In this document: positions 52,901 to 62,042 of the stretch, piece after piece | Layout: each line of letters begins with the position of its first letter | Position numbering within the stretch: the first letter of the stretch is position 1 | Origin: Proteus vulgaris | GTDB taxonomy: Bacteria; Pseudomonadota; Gammaproteobacteria; Enterobacterales; Enterobacteriaceae | NCBI RefSeq assembly: GCF_033708015.1 | Contig: NZ_CP137920.1 | Coordinates: forward strand, 3,286,001 to 3,350,000 | DNA length: 64,000 nt | Reading direction: 5' to 3' | Translations under genes and position numbers: made by a program | The notes under the pieces: model-generated | Told to the model about the DNA's origin: nothing | Databases searched by the model: none | The model's input: the letters and a program-made list of their open reading frames with translations, nothing else

Positions 52901-53572
52901 CACTGACTCATTTTCGCTGTCTAATGCCACACCTTCAATTTCTGGCATTTCACCTTGTAAATAAGGCTGTATTTCATAAAGCAGTTGCTCTGGACCAGAC
53001 CAAATCTGGCTAACCGCATTAGCAACGTCATAAGAAAGGGGATAACAGTGTCGACGCCAAAAATCAGCACAAACACGTTTTTTCAGCTCATATTCATCTT
53101 GGATCAAGACTTGTTCAAACAATACACCTGATTCAAAGGCATTGTTTGCCAACATACGCTGGCAAAATCCATGAATAGTATAAATAGCCGCTTCATCCAT
53201 TTGACGCTCAGCTTCTAATAACCACTGCGCGGCTAACTCTTTATTTGGGATTTGTTTGAGTAATTCTTGGTATGTTTTATCACCACTATCAACATAATGA
53301 CGGATACAGGCAAGTCTTAGTTCATGGATATTTTTACGGATACGGGCTCGTAATTCATCTGTCGCCGCATCCGTGAATGTCACAACTAAAATCTCTTCAA
53401 CACTGAGAGGACGGTAGAATGCAGACTCTCCGCCTAATCCAAGAAGCAACCGTAAATACAATAACCCTATTGTATACGTTTTTCCTGTCCCAGCAGACGC
53501 CTCAATGAGGCGCCTTTGGTACAGAGGAAGTGTATAAGGATTTAATGGCTGTGCCTGTATCACTTCACTCAC
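49961..53572 (-). CDS. recB: Exonuclease V subunit beta RecB
   Basis: RecB is the 3'-5' helicase and the sole nuclease of RecBCD, and loads RecA after Chi. At 1203 aa it is a little longer than E. coli RecB (1180). Walker A ASAGTGKT is at residues 25-32. Helicase motifs include VAMIDEFQDTDPQQYRIF and IHKSKGLEYPIVCLPF. The nuclease domain at the C-terminus has IDLVFFW and VVDYKSNWLG, with the catalytic Asp and Lys. Its start overlaps the ptrA stop by 4 bases. Confidence 0.98.
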   Translation of the reverse strand: MSEVIQAQPLNPYTLPLYQRRLIEASAGTGKTYTIGLLYLRLLLGLGGESAFYRPLSVEEILVVTFTDAATDELRARIRKNIHELRLACIRHYVDSGDKTYQELLKQIPNKELAAQWLLEAERQMDEAAIYTIHGFCQRMLANNAFESGVLFEQVLIQDEYELKKRVCADFWRRHCYPLSYDVANAVSQIWSGPEQLLYEIQPYLQGEMPEIEGVALDSENESVKERHQAVIEAINKVKTRWNAHHHEVEAWITASGVDKRSYNSRFLPKWIEEITLWAATFETKSYQLPDCLIRFSQETLNEKATKGPAPEHILFVEIERLTKQSLTLRDVILVNAIPEIRQGIENEKMRRGEMGFDDLLTRLDRALKREGGDVLAHAIRERYPVAMIDEFQDTDPQQYRIFDAIYGEHETSGLLFIGDPKQAIYAFRGADIFTYIQARKQTSHHYTLNTNWRSAPGMVNAVNKLFMRSNAPFLFEHIPFIEVSSAEKNQNMAFVYHDKPISPFNIWLAEGESVSTGNYEQIMAAQCAAQIRDWLSAGDQQQAWLIEQGVKKAITSADIMVLVRSRREATLIRDALNLLSIQSVFLSNRESVFETNEAKDLLWLLQAVVTPEKERILRASLASRLFGFSAKQIDDLNHSEARWNSYVEKFADYYVLWQKRGVLPMLRKIMMDNQIAENLLVSIDGERRLTDIMHIGELLQETSLQLDSEHALIRWLAQQISHPDAQSESQQMRLESDRNLVRICTIHKSKGLEYPIVCLPFACNYQEQKGTLYHDRETFYAKLDIFSRPESLRLADEERLAEDLRLLYVALTRSKFCCYVGVAPLVKGAKRKSGMTDLHKNALGYLLQQGEEGNSELLHQSIYALLDDNISVTTLDYISAHRYQPVLMAETKLEAATFKRQIHDNWRITSYSGLTYQHSSRRYHVDLGDIEALVQSIAPGLDTDAKGEKQQEGVDEHSIHHFPRGAIAGTFLHSLLEVLDFSQPIDEVWMQEQLTAQGFDEKWAPLLVTWMETLFHTSLNSQGLCLANIPKSQQLDELQFYLPIEKEVSSAQLTQLINQFDPLSRRCPALQFQQVEGMLKGFIDLVFFWEGKYYVVDYKSNWLGESSEDYTQEAMMNAMMDHRYDLQYQLYTLALHRFLQQRIPDYDYKSHFGGIYYLFLRGIDKAHPGNGVYAYLPDEAFVLALDSLFAGKSSKPDVVGEK

Positions 53573-56457
53573 TCTTTAATTTCCTCAACAGGTAAGGTTT
53601 TTTGTAATTCGCTTACCGTGGCGTAACGTTTCCATTGTTTATTTTCAGCATAATCAGCATCTTTGCCATCTTTACCGATAACTTGAGAGACAAAAATAAA
53701 TCCATTCGGTTTTATAATTGCTTTTTCATAAAATTCAATAGCTTGTTTTAACGTGACTTTATTAAGTTCAGCTAATAATTTTTCACGTCCATCATATTTT
53801 AAGTTATTACGGTTGAAATCCGTGCGATAAAGAGAAACTTCTTCATAGAATGTTTGAGGTGGCTGTTTAACTTCGGTAATAATCGCCTGTTTATACTGAT
53901 TAAAATCAGCCTCGTTCATTTTCTTCAAACGTTCGTAGGCTTGTTGATAAAATGCGTTATAACGCTTATTTAAATAGACAGGCGGTTTTGCATTACTCTG
54001 CAGTAAAAAACCGAGACCAGATTGTTCCCCCATCGTACCTTGATAAGCAAAGACAGCATAACCTAACTGTTCTTCTGTTCTTAATTGATCATAGAACCAA
54101 GGTTTGATAACAGACGCGAGTACTGAAGAAATAGCCTGACCTTCAAGGCGGCTATAACCTGTTGGGATATAAAGCTCCCCTAATGCGTTATCTGTGCTCT
54201 TCGATTTATTTTGGAATTCAACCGCATTTAATTTATTGAATACTAACGTTTCACCGATCCAATATTCTGTGCCTTGATTACCTAATAATTCGTGTGCAGA
54301 TTTCGCGATATCGCGGCTTTGCTCTGGTGTTAAGTTACCAATAATCAGTGCTTGAAGCGCTGCGTTTTTGATGACTTCACGGCGATTATCAATAATATCT
54401 TGCAGTGTAATTGACCCTAATGCTTTGAGTTTGTCAGCTTCTTCATAGTACGGGATCGTATTTAATCGGCGAGCCGGCAACATAGCTGCTTCAAATGCTT
54501 TTAGGTTATGAGTCACTTCAAGTTGTTCACGATACCAAGATTTAGCCTGTTCGAGCTCTTCTTGCGTCGGTTCAAAACTCATATAGCTTTTTAGTGTCGC
54601 ATTCACAAGTTCTGGTAAATGCTGTGTATAGCCATTCATTGAAAAATCAATACCTTGCCCTGATGAAGATGAGATATTCATTCCAGCAACAGACGCTTGG
54701 TAAGATAATTCGCTTAATGCTAAACCAGCGAGATAATCCGTTAAGGTTTGTGTCACTTGCTGCTTAACAGTAATGTCTGATGTCTTATTCACTAAACTTA
54801 ATGTCACACTGGCTTTAGGCTCATCAGAAAAATAGTGCGATGGCATATAAAACAAGCGAGCGCTTTTATCTTGCCACAACAATTGGGGTTTGATGATGTT
54901 GCTATCCCCATCAATCAGTGAAAGATTATTAGGAATATAAGGGTTAAGTGCTGGCAGTGATAAAGAGATATCATCCGATAATGTTTGCCATGTTTTTAAT
55001 TGCTTATCTGTAATTTTATCAACCTGATAAGGAGCATTAACAAAGTAGGCTTGTTTGTTAGAAGGTTCATTAGGGCTTATTACCCAAATGCGCGCTTTCT
55101 CTGGTGTAAGAGAATCAAGACGAGAAAGGATTGCTGAAGGTTCATAATTATCAGCAAGATAATCCGCATTTAGGATATTTTTGATTGGATAACGCAACAT
55201 CATATCCGAAATACCTTCTATGTAATTCATATCTCTTACAATAGAGCCATAACGGAATGAAAGATCTAATACATTCGCAATTTCATCAAAGTAACGCTGA
55301 CTAATACCTTCGGTTTGAATTAAACGAATATACGAAAAGATAGCGGAAATCACTTTGTCTTTTTGCGCTAAACCTTTATCTGTCAACGCAACATAAATCG
55401 TAAATGAGCCTTGGTTACGGTCAATATATGGCTCAGAAAATGCACTAATACTTTCAGCTAAACCTTGATCTTGTAGCCATGTTGCTAATGTACCAGCGCT
55501 ACGATTACCGATTAAATAGCCAATGTATTCATCAGATTTGCTACGAAAATCAGCGACATTATTATCAATACCAAATTCAATCTGTAAGGTTTTTTGTGGT
55601 AAAGCGGGTACCAGATGGATCATTAGCCCTTTTTCTTTATCCGTCATAGCAGGTACTGTGGTGACAGGTACATCTGCCTTTTTATTCGGGATACGAGCGA
55701 AAGTATTTGCAGCTAATTTAGATAATTCATCAAGTGATTTATTACTATAAATAACACCATTCATTAAATTGCCAGAATAGTGTTTTTGATAGAATTTTAT
55801 TAGTTCATCTTGAAGCTTACTATTTGGCTTATCACTTAATGTCTCCAGATTCCCCCCCATAAAGCGAGAACTTGGATGTAAGGGGTTTAACGTTTCGGCT
55901 CTGACTTGCCAAAAACGCATACCATCGCGCGCACGCGCCATTGTCAATTCTGCATTAACAGCATTACGTTCACGATCTGCATTTTTAGGATCAAGTAAAG
56001 GTTCAGCTAAAGCATCAGCAAGGCGATCAACTGCTTCATTAATAGCACTATTTTCCACTTCTAAATAGAATGCAGTGCGATAAGTCGTAGTACTCGCATT
56101 ATGAGAACCGCCATTCTTTTGTAAAAATTCAGACATACTGCCTGATTGAGGATATTTCACCGATCCCATTAGCACCATATGCTCTAAATAGTGTGCAAGA
56201 CCTTGCTGACTATCTGGATCTTCTAATGCACCAACAGGTAATGCAACCGCCGTTAATGATTTAACGGCTTTTTCATCAGAAACCAGTAATACGGTCATTT
56301 CATTAGGTAGTTTAATCGCTTGATATTGCCGTGGATCGCTCTCACTTTTTTCAATACTATCAGGCAAGACTTGCCAGAGTGGATCAGCAGCAAAGCTGTT
56401 GATACTCACGAGCATCAATAGCAACATGATCCATAGTTGCGAGCAGTATTTTCTCAT
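53569..56457 (-). CDS. ptrA: Protease III (pitrilysin)
   Basis: Pitrilysin is a periplasmic M16 zinc metallopeptidase that degrades small peptides. The 962-aa protein, the same length as in E. coli, has a signal peptide ending near SFAADP and the inverted zinc motif HYLEH at residues 89-93, followed later by the second Glu ligand. The C-terminal half is the inactive M16 partner domain. It lies between recC and recB, in the conserved recC-ptrA-recB-recD order, although it has no known role in recombination. Confidence 0.97.
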   Translation of the reverse strand: MRKYCSQLWIMLLLMLVSINSFAADPLWQVLPDSIEKSESDPRQYQAIKLPNEMTVLLVSDEKAVKSLTAVALPVGALEDPDSQQGLAHYLEHMVLMGSVKYPQSGSMSEFLQKNGGSHNASTTTYRTAFYLEVENSAINEAVDRLADALAEPLLDPKNADRERNAVNAELTMARARDGMRFWQVRAETLNPLHPSSRFMGGNLETLSDKPNSKLQDELIKFYQKHYSGNLMNGVIYSNKSLDELSKLAANTFARIPNKKADVPVTTVPAMTDKEKGLMIHLVPALPQKTLQIEFGIDNNVADFRSKSDEYIGYLIGNRSAGTLATWLQDQGLAESISAFSEPYIDRNQGSFTIYVALTDKGLAQKDKVISAIFSYIRLIQTEGISQRYFDEIANVLDLSFRYGSIVRDMNYIEGISDMMLRYPIKNILNADYLADNYEPSAILSRLDSLTPEKARIWVISPNEPSNKQAYFVNAPYQVDKITDKQLKTWQTLSDDISLSLPALNPYIPNNLSLIDGDSNIIKPQLLWQDKSARLFYMPSHYFSDEPKASVTLSLVNKTSDITVKQQVTQTLTDYLAGLALSELSYQASVAGMNISSSSGQGIDFSMNGYTQHLPELVNATLKSYMSFEPTQEELEQAKSWYREQLEVTHNLKAFEAAMLPARRLNTIPYYEEADKLKALGSITLQDIIDNRREVIKNAALQALIIGNLTPEQSRDIAKSAHELLGNQGTEYWIGETLVFNKLNAVEFQNKSKSTDNALGELYIPTGYSRLEGQAISSVLASVIKPWFYDQLRTEEQLGYAVFAYQGTMGEQSGLGFLLQSNAKPPVYLNKRYNAFYQQAYERLKKMNEADFNQYKQAIITEVKQPPQTFYEEVSLYRTDFNRNNLKYDGREKLLAELNKVTLKQAIEFYEKAIIKPNGFIFVSQVIGKDGKDADYAENKQWKRYATVSELQKTLPVEEIKE

Positions 56458-56472
56458 CTGATATGAGCTCCC

Positions 56473-59400
56473 TTATTTTTTCAGAAATGGAATTATTGGT
56501 TTAAATATTGTTAATGCCGTCTGTTTGACTGTTTGTAAAAACGGCTCGTCTAATTGAGAGAAAGCACGCTGAACATACATGTCACTCATTTCACCATCTC
56601 GATTATAGCTATCCGTTAAATGTTGCATCAGCACTAATTCTGCTTTTTCAAGTGTTTCTTCATCATCAAGTAAAAATGCTTGTGATTTTTTATCATAGCA
56701 AGCTTGTAACCAAGCCCAGCCACTTTTTGCAAACAGTGCTAATGGGCTGTTTAATCCTTGTTTATAATCACTGATCAACTGATCTAAAGTTGAATAGGCA
56801 ATGTCAGGATCAACAGGTAATAAACACCATTGAGTCTCTCTTCTGCCGTAAAACCGGCTTTCCCCCGCGCCCTCTTTCAAACAATAGACTAGGTGCTCAA
56901 TCCAAAGCTGTAATAAGTCATTAGCCGTTAAGCTGGCTGGTCGCCAGCGTAATAAACCATCAGCTTGTACCTCATTTAAACGACCAGTCAATGGCATTGC
57001 ACTAAAGCGTTGCTCTAATGTGACAGAATGTGTGGCTGATCGTTCACTTCTTATCTTTTCAGCTAAAGGCAGTAATTCTTCTATTTGCTGTTCCCAATAA
57101 ATCTGCCCAAATGCGCTTGCAGGAAGTTGACCAGCGGCTTTAATACGCTCAAATAGTGCTTCTGTTGAGGTTTGATCAATCAATGCTTTTAACAACCATT
57201 GATTCAATAGATAACGTTGAAGCGCATTTATCACAAATGGCTCTTCTTCAGGTAATTCTGTTTCTTCAATAACAAAGTTTGTTTTTAATCTTTGTTGGAA
57301 GAAAGCACGAATAGGATGACGATAAAAGCGTGCCAACGCATCAACAGAAACATGATCTATTGTGTCATCATCATTAAGTGATTCCGTAAAACTTTGATGA
57401 ACTTCTCCTTGCCCACTGGCAGCGGGTAACCATTCCGCGGCATAAGAACGAAAAGAAGCATCGATTCGGAAATTTTCTTGAGCAAAAGGAACACGGGTAT
57501 GTTGTGTTAATAAATGCTGGTTTATACGGATCGCACTATCATCGACATTGAGTGCCCCATCCTCTGGTAAACGGAAATTTTGCCCAATATAATCTTGTAA
57601 CTCTTTGATTAAAACTGATGGATTACATTCTCGATCGTCACGTATCGATTTTCCGATATAACTGATATAAAGGTATTTTTCAGCTGAACTAAGCGCTTCA
57701 AGGAATAAATAGCGGTCATCATCACGACGTTTTCTATCACCACGACGGCGTTTTTCTGCCATTAAATCAAACCCTAATGGCTGAATATTACGGGGATAAA
57801 CACCATCATTCATGCCTAATAAACATACCGCCTTAAAGGGAATGGAGCGCATAGGCATTAATGTACAAAAATTAATGCTACCCGCTAAAAAACGCTGGCT
57901 AATTTTTTCATCATCAAATCGAACGGTTAATTCATCACGAATAAGGACTAGTGGAATTTCATCTTGATATTGCGCTTTCAATCCATTCTCAATTACTTTC
58001 TGCCATTGTTGAGTAATCAGCGCTAAAACTAATTCTGTCTCCTCATCAGACTCAAAAAACGCATCAACTAATTGTTGTCCAATTTCTAGCCATGCTTCTA
58101 ATGAACGGGTTTCACTCAAACGTGTACGCCAATCACTTAATGTATAAAGAAAATCTGCAAGATGTCCTGCTAATTCAGCAACTAATCCACTCGATTCATC
58201 GTAAGGAAGAACGCCTTTCCAAGGACCATTTTCACTTTCCATCGCATAGCCAAGCAACATCCGTAGCAAGCCAAATTCCCACGTGTTTTTTCCCGTGATG
58301 GGTAATAAGAAGGAAGCCACATTCTCATCATCTAATCCCCAGCGTATTCCTGATTCGTCGACCCAACGACGTAGTAGTTTTAGTTCATTTTCAAAAATAG
58401 AAAAATGCCCAGCCAAAGTAGGAACTTCAAGCAGTGCCAACACTTGTTCAGCGGTAAAACGACTTTGAGGAAGCTCTAATAACGTAATAAAAGCTTGTAA
58501 TACGGGGTGTGCTTGACGTGCTTTTCTATCTGAAATAGTAAAAGGAAGATAACGTTCTGAAGGCGCATTACCAAACACAGCTTGAATATAAGGTGTATAG
58601 CTATCGATATCCGCAACCATCACAATAATATCACGCGGTAATAATTCAGGATCTTGTTCTAGTAAATGCAGTAATTGATCTTGTAACACTTCCACTTCGC
58701 GCTGTGGGCTATGGCTTGCATGAAACGTCAGTGAGTGATCATCTGGCGAAATCACACGTTTATTTTCACTACACTCATAAGTTTCAAGTGTTGTCCCTAA
58801 TTGTGAAAAATCTTCCAAATCAAGGATATCAGCTTGCAATTGATGAAGTAAATTATCTCTTGGGATCTCAACAAACGCATCTAACACATCGGTATATTCA
58901 AGTTCAGAGAGGAAATAAAGATTATCTTTACCCAATTTTCCCCATGACGCTAATAGTGGATTACCGATATTTTGCTCACCCTCGTCGTTAAATAACGAAG
59001 ACGCATTTTTTTCGTCTTTAAACCAAGGCAATTCATGTAACTGCTTATAATGGCGTGGTTTTCGACTATTAAGACGGGAGAGAAATTTAGGATCTTGAAT
59101 ATCTCCCCAATAGTAACGACAAGGATTGGTAAAGAGTAAATAGATCTCGGTATGACGTCCTATCGCTTGTAATGCCTGTAAATAAACTTGAGGTAGCGCT
59201 GAAATCCCACAAATAAAAATACGCGGTGAAAAACAGTGTTGAAGCTCCCCTTCTTTTGCATTATTTAATGTCGAAATAAATTGCTGATAAAGATTAGAGC
59301 GGTGCCATTCAGGCTGATTAAGATCTTTTGTATATTGCTGTAATGCTACCCACAATATTTTTTGCCAACGTTGGTTTTCACTCAGCCCTTCGATTAACTC

Positions 59401-59856
59401 ATCTTTTTCCCACGAAGCTAACCAATCTGAACGATAAACTAAATATTGGTCAAATAAGTCAGCCACACGCCCTGCTAGCTGATGAAGCTTACGTTTGTCT
59501 TCATCATCATCAAGATAATGCAGTAAGGGTTTAAATTCGTCATGAGATAAAAATTCAGGCAGCAATGCCATTAATTTCCATGTCATGGCATCTTTAGTAA
59601 AAGCACTTTCTTTAGGTATACCTGATAATACCCGAGTAAACATTTCCCAAATAAAGGTTGCTGGTAATGGATAGCGGATATTAGCAGCAATACCCAAGCT
59701 TTCAGCTAGCTGGATTTGCAACCACTGAGACATGCCGGGGCTTTGTACAAGGATCACTTCTTGTTCAAAAGGAGAAGAAAGTGGTCTGGTCTGCATAAAG
59801 TGCACCATAAGTGACTTTAGTAATGACAACTGATTTGAGTGATATATATGAAACAT
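56473..59856 (-). CDS. recC: Exonuclease V subunit gamma RecC
   Basis: RecC holds the complex together and recognises Chi. The 1127-aa protein starts MFHIYHSNQLSLLKSLM. It has the helicase-like fold without working ATPase motifs, and the C-terminal nuclease-like fold has lost its catalytic residues, as is known for the family. Segments such as LVQSPGMSQWLQIQLAE and FNFCTLMPMRSIPF-like INFCTLMPMRSIPFKAVCLL are conserved. It lies 15 bp after ppdC, so it is read with the small pilin-like genes upstream. Confidence 0.97.
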   Translation of the reverse strand: MFHIYHSNQLSLLKSLMVHFMQTRPLSSPFEQEVILVQSPGMSQWLQIQLAESLGIAANIRYPLPATFIWEMFTRVLSGIPKESAFTKDAMTWKLMALLPEFLSHDEFKPLLHYLDDDEDKRKLHQLAGRVADLFDQYLVYRSDWLASWEKDELIEGLSENQRWQKILWVALQQYTKDLNQPEWHRSNLYQQFISTLNNAKEGELQHCFSPRIFICGISALPQVYLQALQAIGRHTEIYLLFTNPCRYYWGDIQDPKFLSRLNSRKPRHYKQLHELPWFKDEKNASSLFNDEGEQNIGNPLLASWGKLGKDNLYFLSELEYTDVLDAFVEIPRDNLLHQLQADILDLEDFSQLGTTLETYECSENKRVISPDDHSLTFHASHSPQREVEVLQDQLLHLLEQDPELLPRDIIVMVADIDSYTPYIQAVFGNAPSERYLPFTISDRKARQAHPVLQAFITLLELPQSRFTAEQVLALLEVPTLAGHFSIFENELKLLRRWVDESGIRWGLDDENVASFLLPITGKNTWEFGLLRMLLGYAMESENGPWKGVLPYDESSGLVAELAGHLADFLYTLSDWRTRLSETRSLEAWLEIGQQLVDAFFESDEETELVLALITQQWQKVIENGLKAQYQDEIPLVLIRDELTVRFDDEKISQRFLAGSINFCTLMPMRSIPFKAVCLLGMNDGVYPRNIQPLGFDLMAEKRRRGDRKRRDDDRYLFLEALSSAEKYLYISYIGKSIRDDRECNPSVLIKELQDYIGQNFRLPEDGALNVDDSAIRINQHLLTQHTRVPFAQENFRIDASFRSYAAEWLPAASGQGEVHQSFTESLNDDDTIDHVSVDALARFYRHPIRAFFQQRLKTNFVIEETELPEEEPFVINALQRYLLNQWLLKALIDQTSTEALFERIKAAGQLPASAFGQIYWEQQIEELLPLAEKIRSERSATHSVTLEQRFSAMPLTGRLNEVQADGLLRWRPASLTANDLLQLWIEHLVYCLKEGAGESRFYGRRETQWCLLPVDPDIAYSTLDQLISDYKQGLNSPLALFAKSGWAWLQACYDKKSQAFLLDDEETLEKAELVLMQHLTDSYNRDGEMSDMYVQRAFSQLDEPFLQTVKQTALTIFKPIIPFLKK

Positions 59857-59871
59857 CAGATCCTCATCTTA

Positions 59872-60213
59872 TTAATAGCATGACCAGTAAAACAGCCCTA
59901 TTTCAGGTAATATATTATTGGCAACATAACCTTCTATTAGCTGACAACCTTCAGATTTTAAAAGTGAACGTGTCATTATTTTTGAGTTAGATGCGAAATA
60001 GTCAGGTGATTTATCAGACATTTGTTCAAATAAAATAAAAAGTTCCTGCCCTGCCTGCTGAATTTGAATTAACTGCTGAAAGTCAGCTTTTAATGATTGA
60101 CTATACCCTATAATAGCGACAAAACTAATATTAAAAAACAGTAATATAAACATCGTATTAAGTAGAATAGCGCCACTTTCTGATTTATTTTGAATTTTAT
60201 CTATAACACACAC
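59872..60213 (-). CDS. ppdC: Prepilin-like protein PpdC
   Basis: A 113-aa minor pilin-like protein. The N-terminal short leader ends ESG and is followed by the hydrophobic AILLNTMFILLFF, but it lacks the Glu at position 5 found in ordinary pilins. By position it corresponds to E. coli PpdC. It overlaps ygdB by 13 bases, and recC follows after 15 bp. It is poorly conserved, as is common for minor pilins. Confidence 0.7.
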   Translation of the reverse strand: MCVIDKIQNKSESGAILLNTMFILLFFNISFVAIIGYSQSLKADFQQLIQIQQAGQELFILFEQMSDKSPDYFASNSKIMTRSLLKSEGCQLIEGYVANNILPEIGLFYWSCY

Positions 60214-60662
60214 TCCTTATACACTAATGGGCAATAATCTAGCCATCCATTCGGATGCGAAACAATGGATTGATTTTTATCCTTCAAAAGATCAACCCAT
60301 TGATAATGGTATATTTTATAACCATTTATACTTTCTGCTTGTCCTTGCAATAGGCCTTTTTCTAAAGAAATCAAAAATAAACAACTTTTTATTTTAGGGT
60401 TTGCATGAAAATGACGACATTGCCATTTATTTATCTGTGACGATAAAATTTCCCAATTCAATTTTATTCCCCATGCCAATGCTGACTCAGCAAATAAAAA
60501 TGCCTGTCGTGCTTGTAACTCTTGCATCACTATTTGTTGAGATTGCCTGTAATAATAAGCAAAATTTCCAAGCGCCGATAAACTCATCACAATAAACCCC
60601 ATGACGACAAGTAAGCTTGCAACCCCTTGCTCATTTTTATTGTGAATTAAATCAATACTCAT
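60201..60662 (-). CDS. ygdB: Prepilin-like protein YgdB
   Basis: A 153-aa secretory protein with a short leader ending NEQG and a hydrophobic core VASLLVVMGFIVMSLSALG, in the style of type II pseudopilins. The Glu at +5 is absent. It is between ppdB and ppdC, as in E. coli, and overlaps ppdB by four bases. Its role is not known; in relatives this cluster is weakly expressed. Confidence 0.75.
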   Translation of the reverse strand: MSIDLIHNKNEQGVASLLVVMGFIVMSLSALGNFAYYYRQSQQIVMQELQARQAFLFAESALAWGIKLNWEILSSQINKWQCRHFHANPKIKSCLFLISLEKGLLQGQAESINGYKIYHYQWVDLLKDKNQSIVSHPNGWLDYCPLVYKECVL

Positions 60663-61303
60663 AACGTAGTCACATTCCTTAACCGAATATCATTCTGATA
60701 ATGTAATTTCACAGTAGGGGATTGTTTTAAATGAAATTTTAAAGAGATTGAAAGATAAAAAAGTGGTTTCTCTGTGATAAGACATTGCCTTGAGTAAGGG
60801 CGTAAAATAAACTCTGTCACTTCAATTTCATGACTTTCAAAAAATCGTTGCCATCCCGAAGAAGTACAATTTTGTACTCCTCTTAATTGCTCTAATTGCC
60901 CATTTTTAAGCCGATAACCAAAATAATCACTCTCTCTTGAAAAGGGCGAGTCCCATCGACCATTACTATTTACGTCATAAGCGAAAATAACGCAGCTGTT
61001 TTTATCTTGATAAGCATACTGTCCTATTTTTAATGGTGAAGTGTACAACACCTTTGACTGCGAAACGTTGGCACAATCACCGTGACAATATCCAGTACGC
61101 CTTAGTTGTGTTTCTAGTACCAATAACCTTTCTCTTAAAAAAATATCTAACTGATGCTGTTGGTAAGAATGGTGCAACGTATTCATTACATAAGGATAAG
61201 CTCGACTAATGCAAAGAAACAGAACACCACTAATTGCCATGACAAAAAGGCATTCCATCAACATCATGCCAGATGAGAATGAAAATATTGCTCGCTTTAA
61301 CAT
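60659..61303 (-). CDS. ppdB: Prepilin-like protein PpdB
   Basis: A 214-aa type IV pilin-like protein. The leader ends FSSG and is followed by MMLMECLFVMAISGVLF, with the Glu at +5 that allows pilin assembly and processing by prepilin peptidase. Cysteines in the C-terminal half (CHGDCANV, CTSSGW) could form disulfides. It overlaps ppdA by 7 bases. Confidence 0.8.
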   Translation of the reverse strand: MLKRAIFSFSSGMMLMECLFVMAISGVLFLCISRAYPYVMNTLHHSYQQHQLDIFLRERLLVLETQLRRTGYCHGDCANVSQSKVLYTSPLKIGQYAYQDKNSCVIFAYDVNSNGRWDSPFSRESDYFGYRLKNGQLEQLRGVQNCTSSGWQRFFESHEIEVTEFILRPYSRQCLITEKPLFYLSISLKFHLKQSPTVKLHYQNDIRLRNVTTL

Positions 61304-61806
61304 GGCGAAAATACCTTAATTTTCTGGCTACATGCTCTTATTCTACCTAAAGATGAGATCACAATTTTCACTTCACCCTCTGAACTTTGAAGCACAAAAC
61401 TCATCGGTCTTAAGGTTTGACGGATCTCCCCAAACGTAAAATTTGAAACTGTTGATTGTGTAAGTTGAACGCCAGAAACTAATTGAAAAATCGTTTGTTT
61501 TTCAGTTAAGTGCCGTTGATGAAAAGGAATAGTGACGATTTTATTACTGGGCGATAAATGAAACGATATTTTCATTTTTATATTAAACAGTCGCGCTTGT
61601 TGTCGCTGATAAGAAAGAAAAGCAATAGTTTCACGTACACTATGTATCAATTGACGTTGGTGAGTAAATTGCTGATAGGTCGTAATTGATAAGTAACTTA
61701 AAATCGAAGCGATCATCATGACAATAAGCATTTCAAGTAGGCTTATTCCAAATTCGCTCTCTTGCTGATGCGCCCTACTTAGGCTTATCTCCATGTTATT
61801 GTTCAT
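61297..61806 (-). CDS. ppdA: Prepilin-like protein PpdA
   Basis: A 169-aa minor pilin. The leader ends EFG and is followed by ISLLEMLIVMMIASIL with the +5 Glu. It is the first gene of ppdA-ppdB-ygdB-ppdC-recC-ptrA-recB-recD, and the promoter should lie in the 236-bp gap to thyA. The four pilin-like genes sit directly upstream of recC, as in E. coli, but no pilus assembly gene is in the window. Confidence 0.82.
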   Translation of the reverse strand: MNNNMEISLSRAHQQESEFGISLLEMLIVMMIASILSYLSITTYQQFTHQRQLIHSVRETIAFLSYQRQQARLFNIKMKISFHLSPSNKIVTIPFHQRHLTEKQTIFQLVSGVQLTQSTVSNFTFGEIRQTLRPMSFVLQSSEGEVKIVISSLGRIRACSQKIKVFSPC

Positions 61807-61989
61807 TTATTTCTCCCTTCCTTTTTAACCTACTGTGAGAATGCAGACAAAACATCTAACGGTAAATAAAGGAAAGTGCTTTTTTCGAACAACAACGCAA
61901 TAACCGTATTTTCAGAGTAAACACAAAAATAGTCATCAACAAAGCTGGGATAGCTTTCGTTAATTGAGACTAAATTTAATAAATAGAAA

Positions 61990-62026
61990 TAAAAAAGCCT
62001 CTGTTTATCACTAAACAGAGGCTTTT
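61990..62026 (-). terminator. Rho-independent terminator after thyA
   Basis: A perfect 15-bp stem (61993-62007 with 62012-62026), loop TCAC, is followed on the minus strand by TTTTTTATTTC. It lies 17 bp past the thyA stop and separates thyA from the ppd-rec operon. Confidence 0.88.
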
Positions 62027-62042
62027 AAGTACAAAGGAAAGA

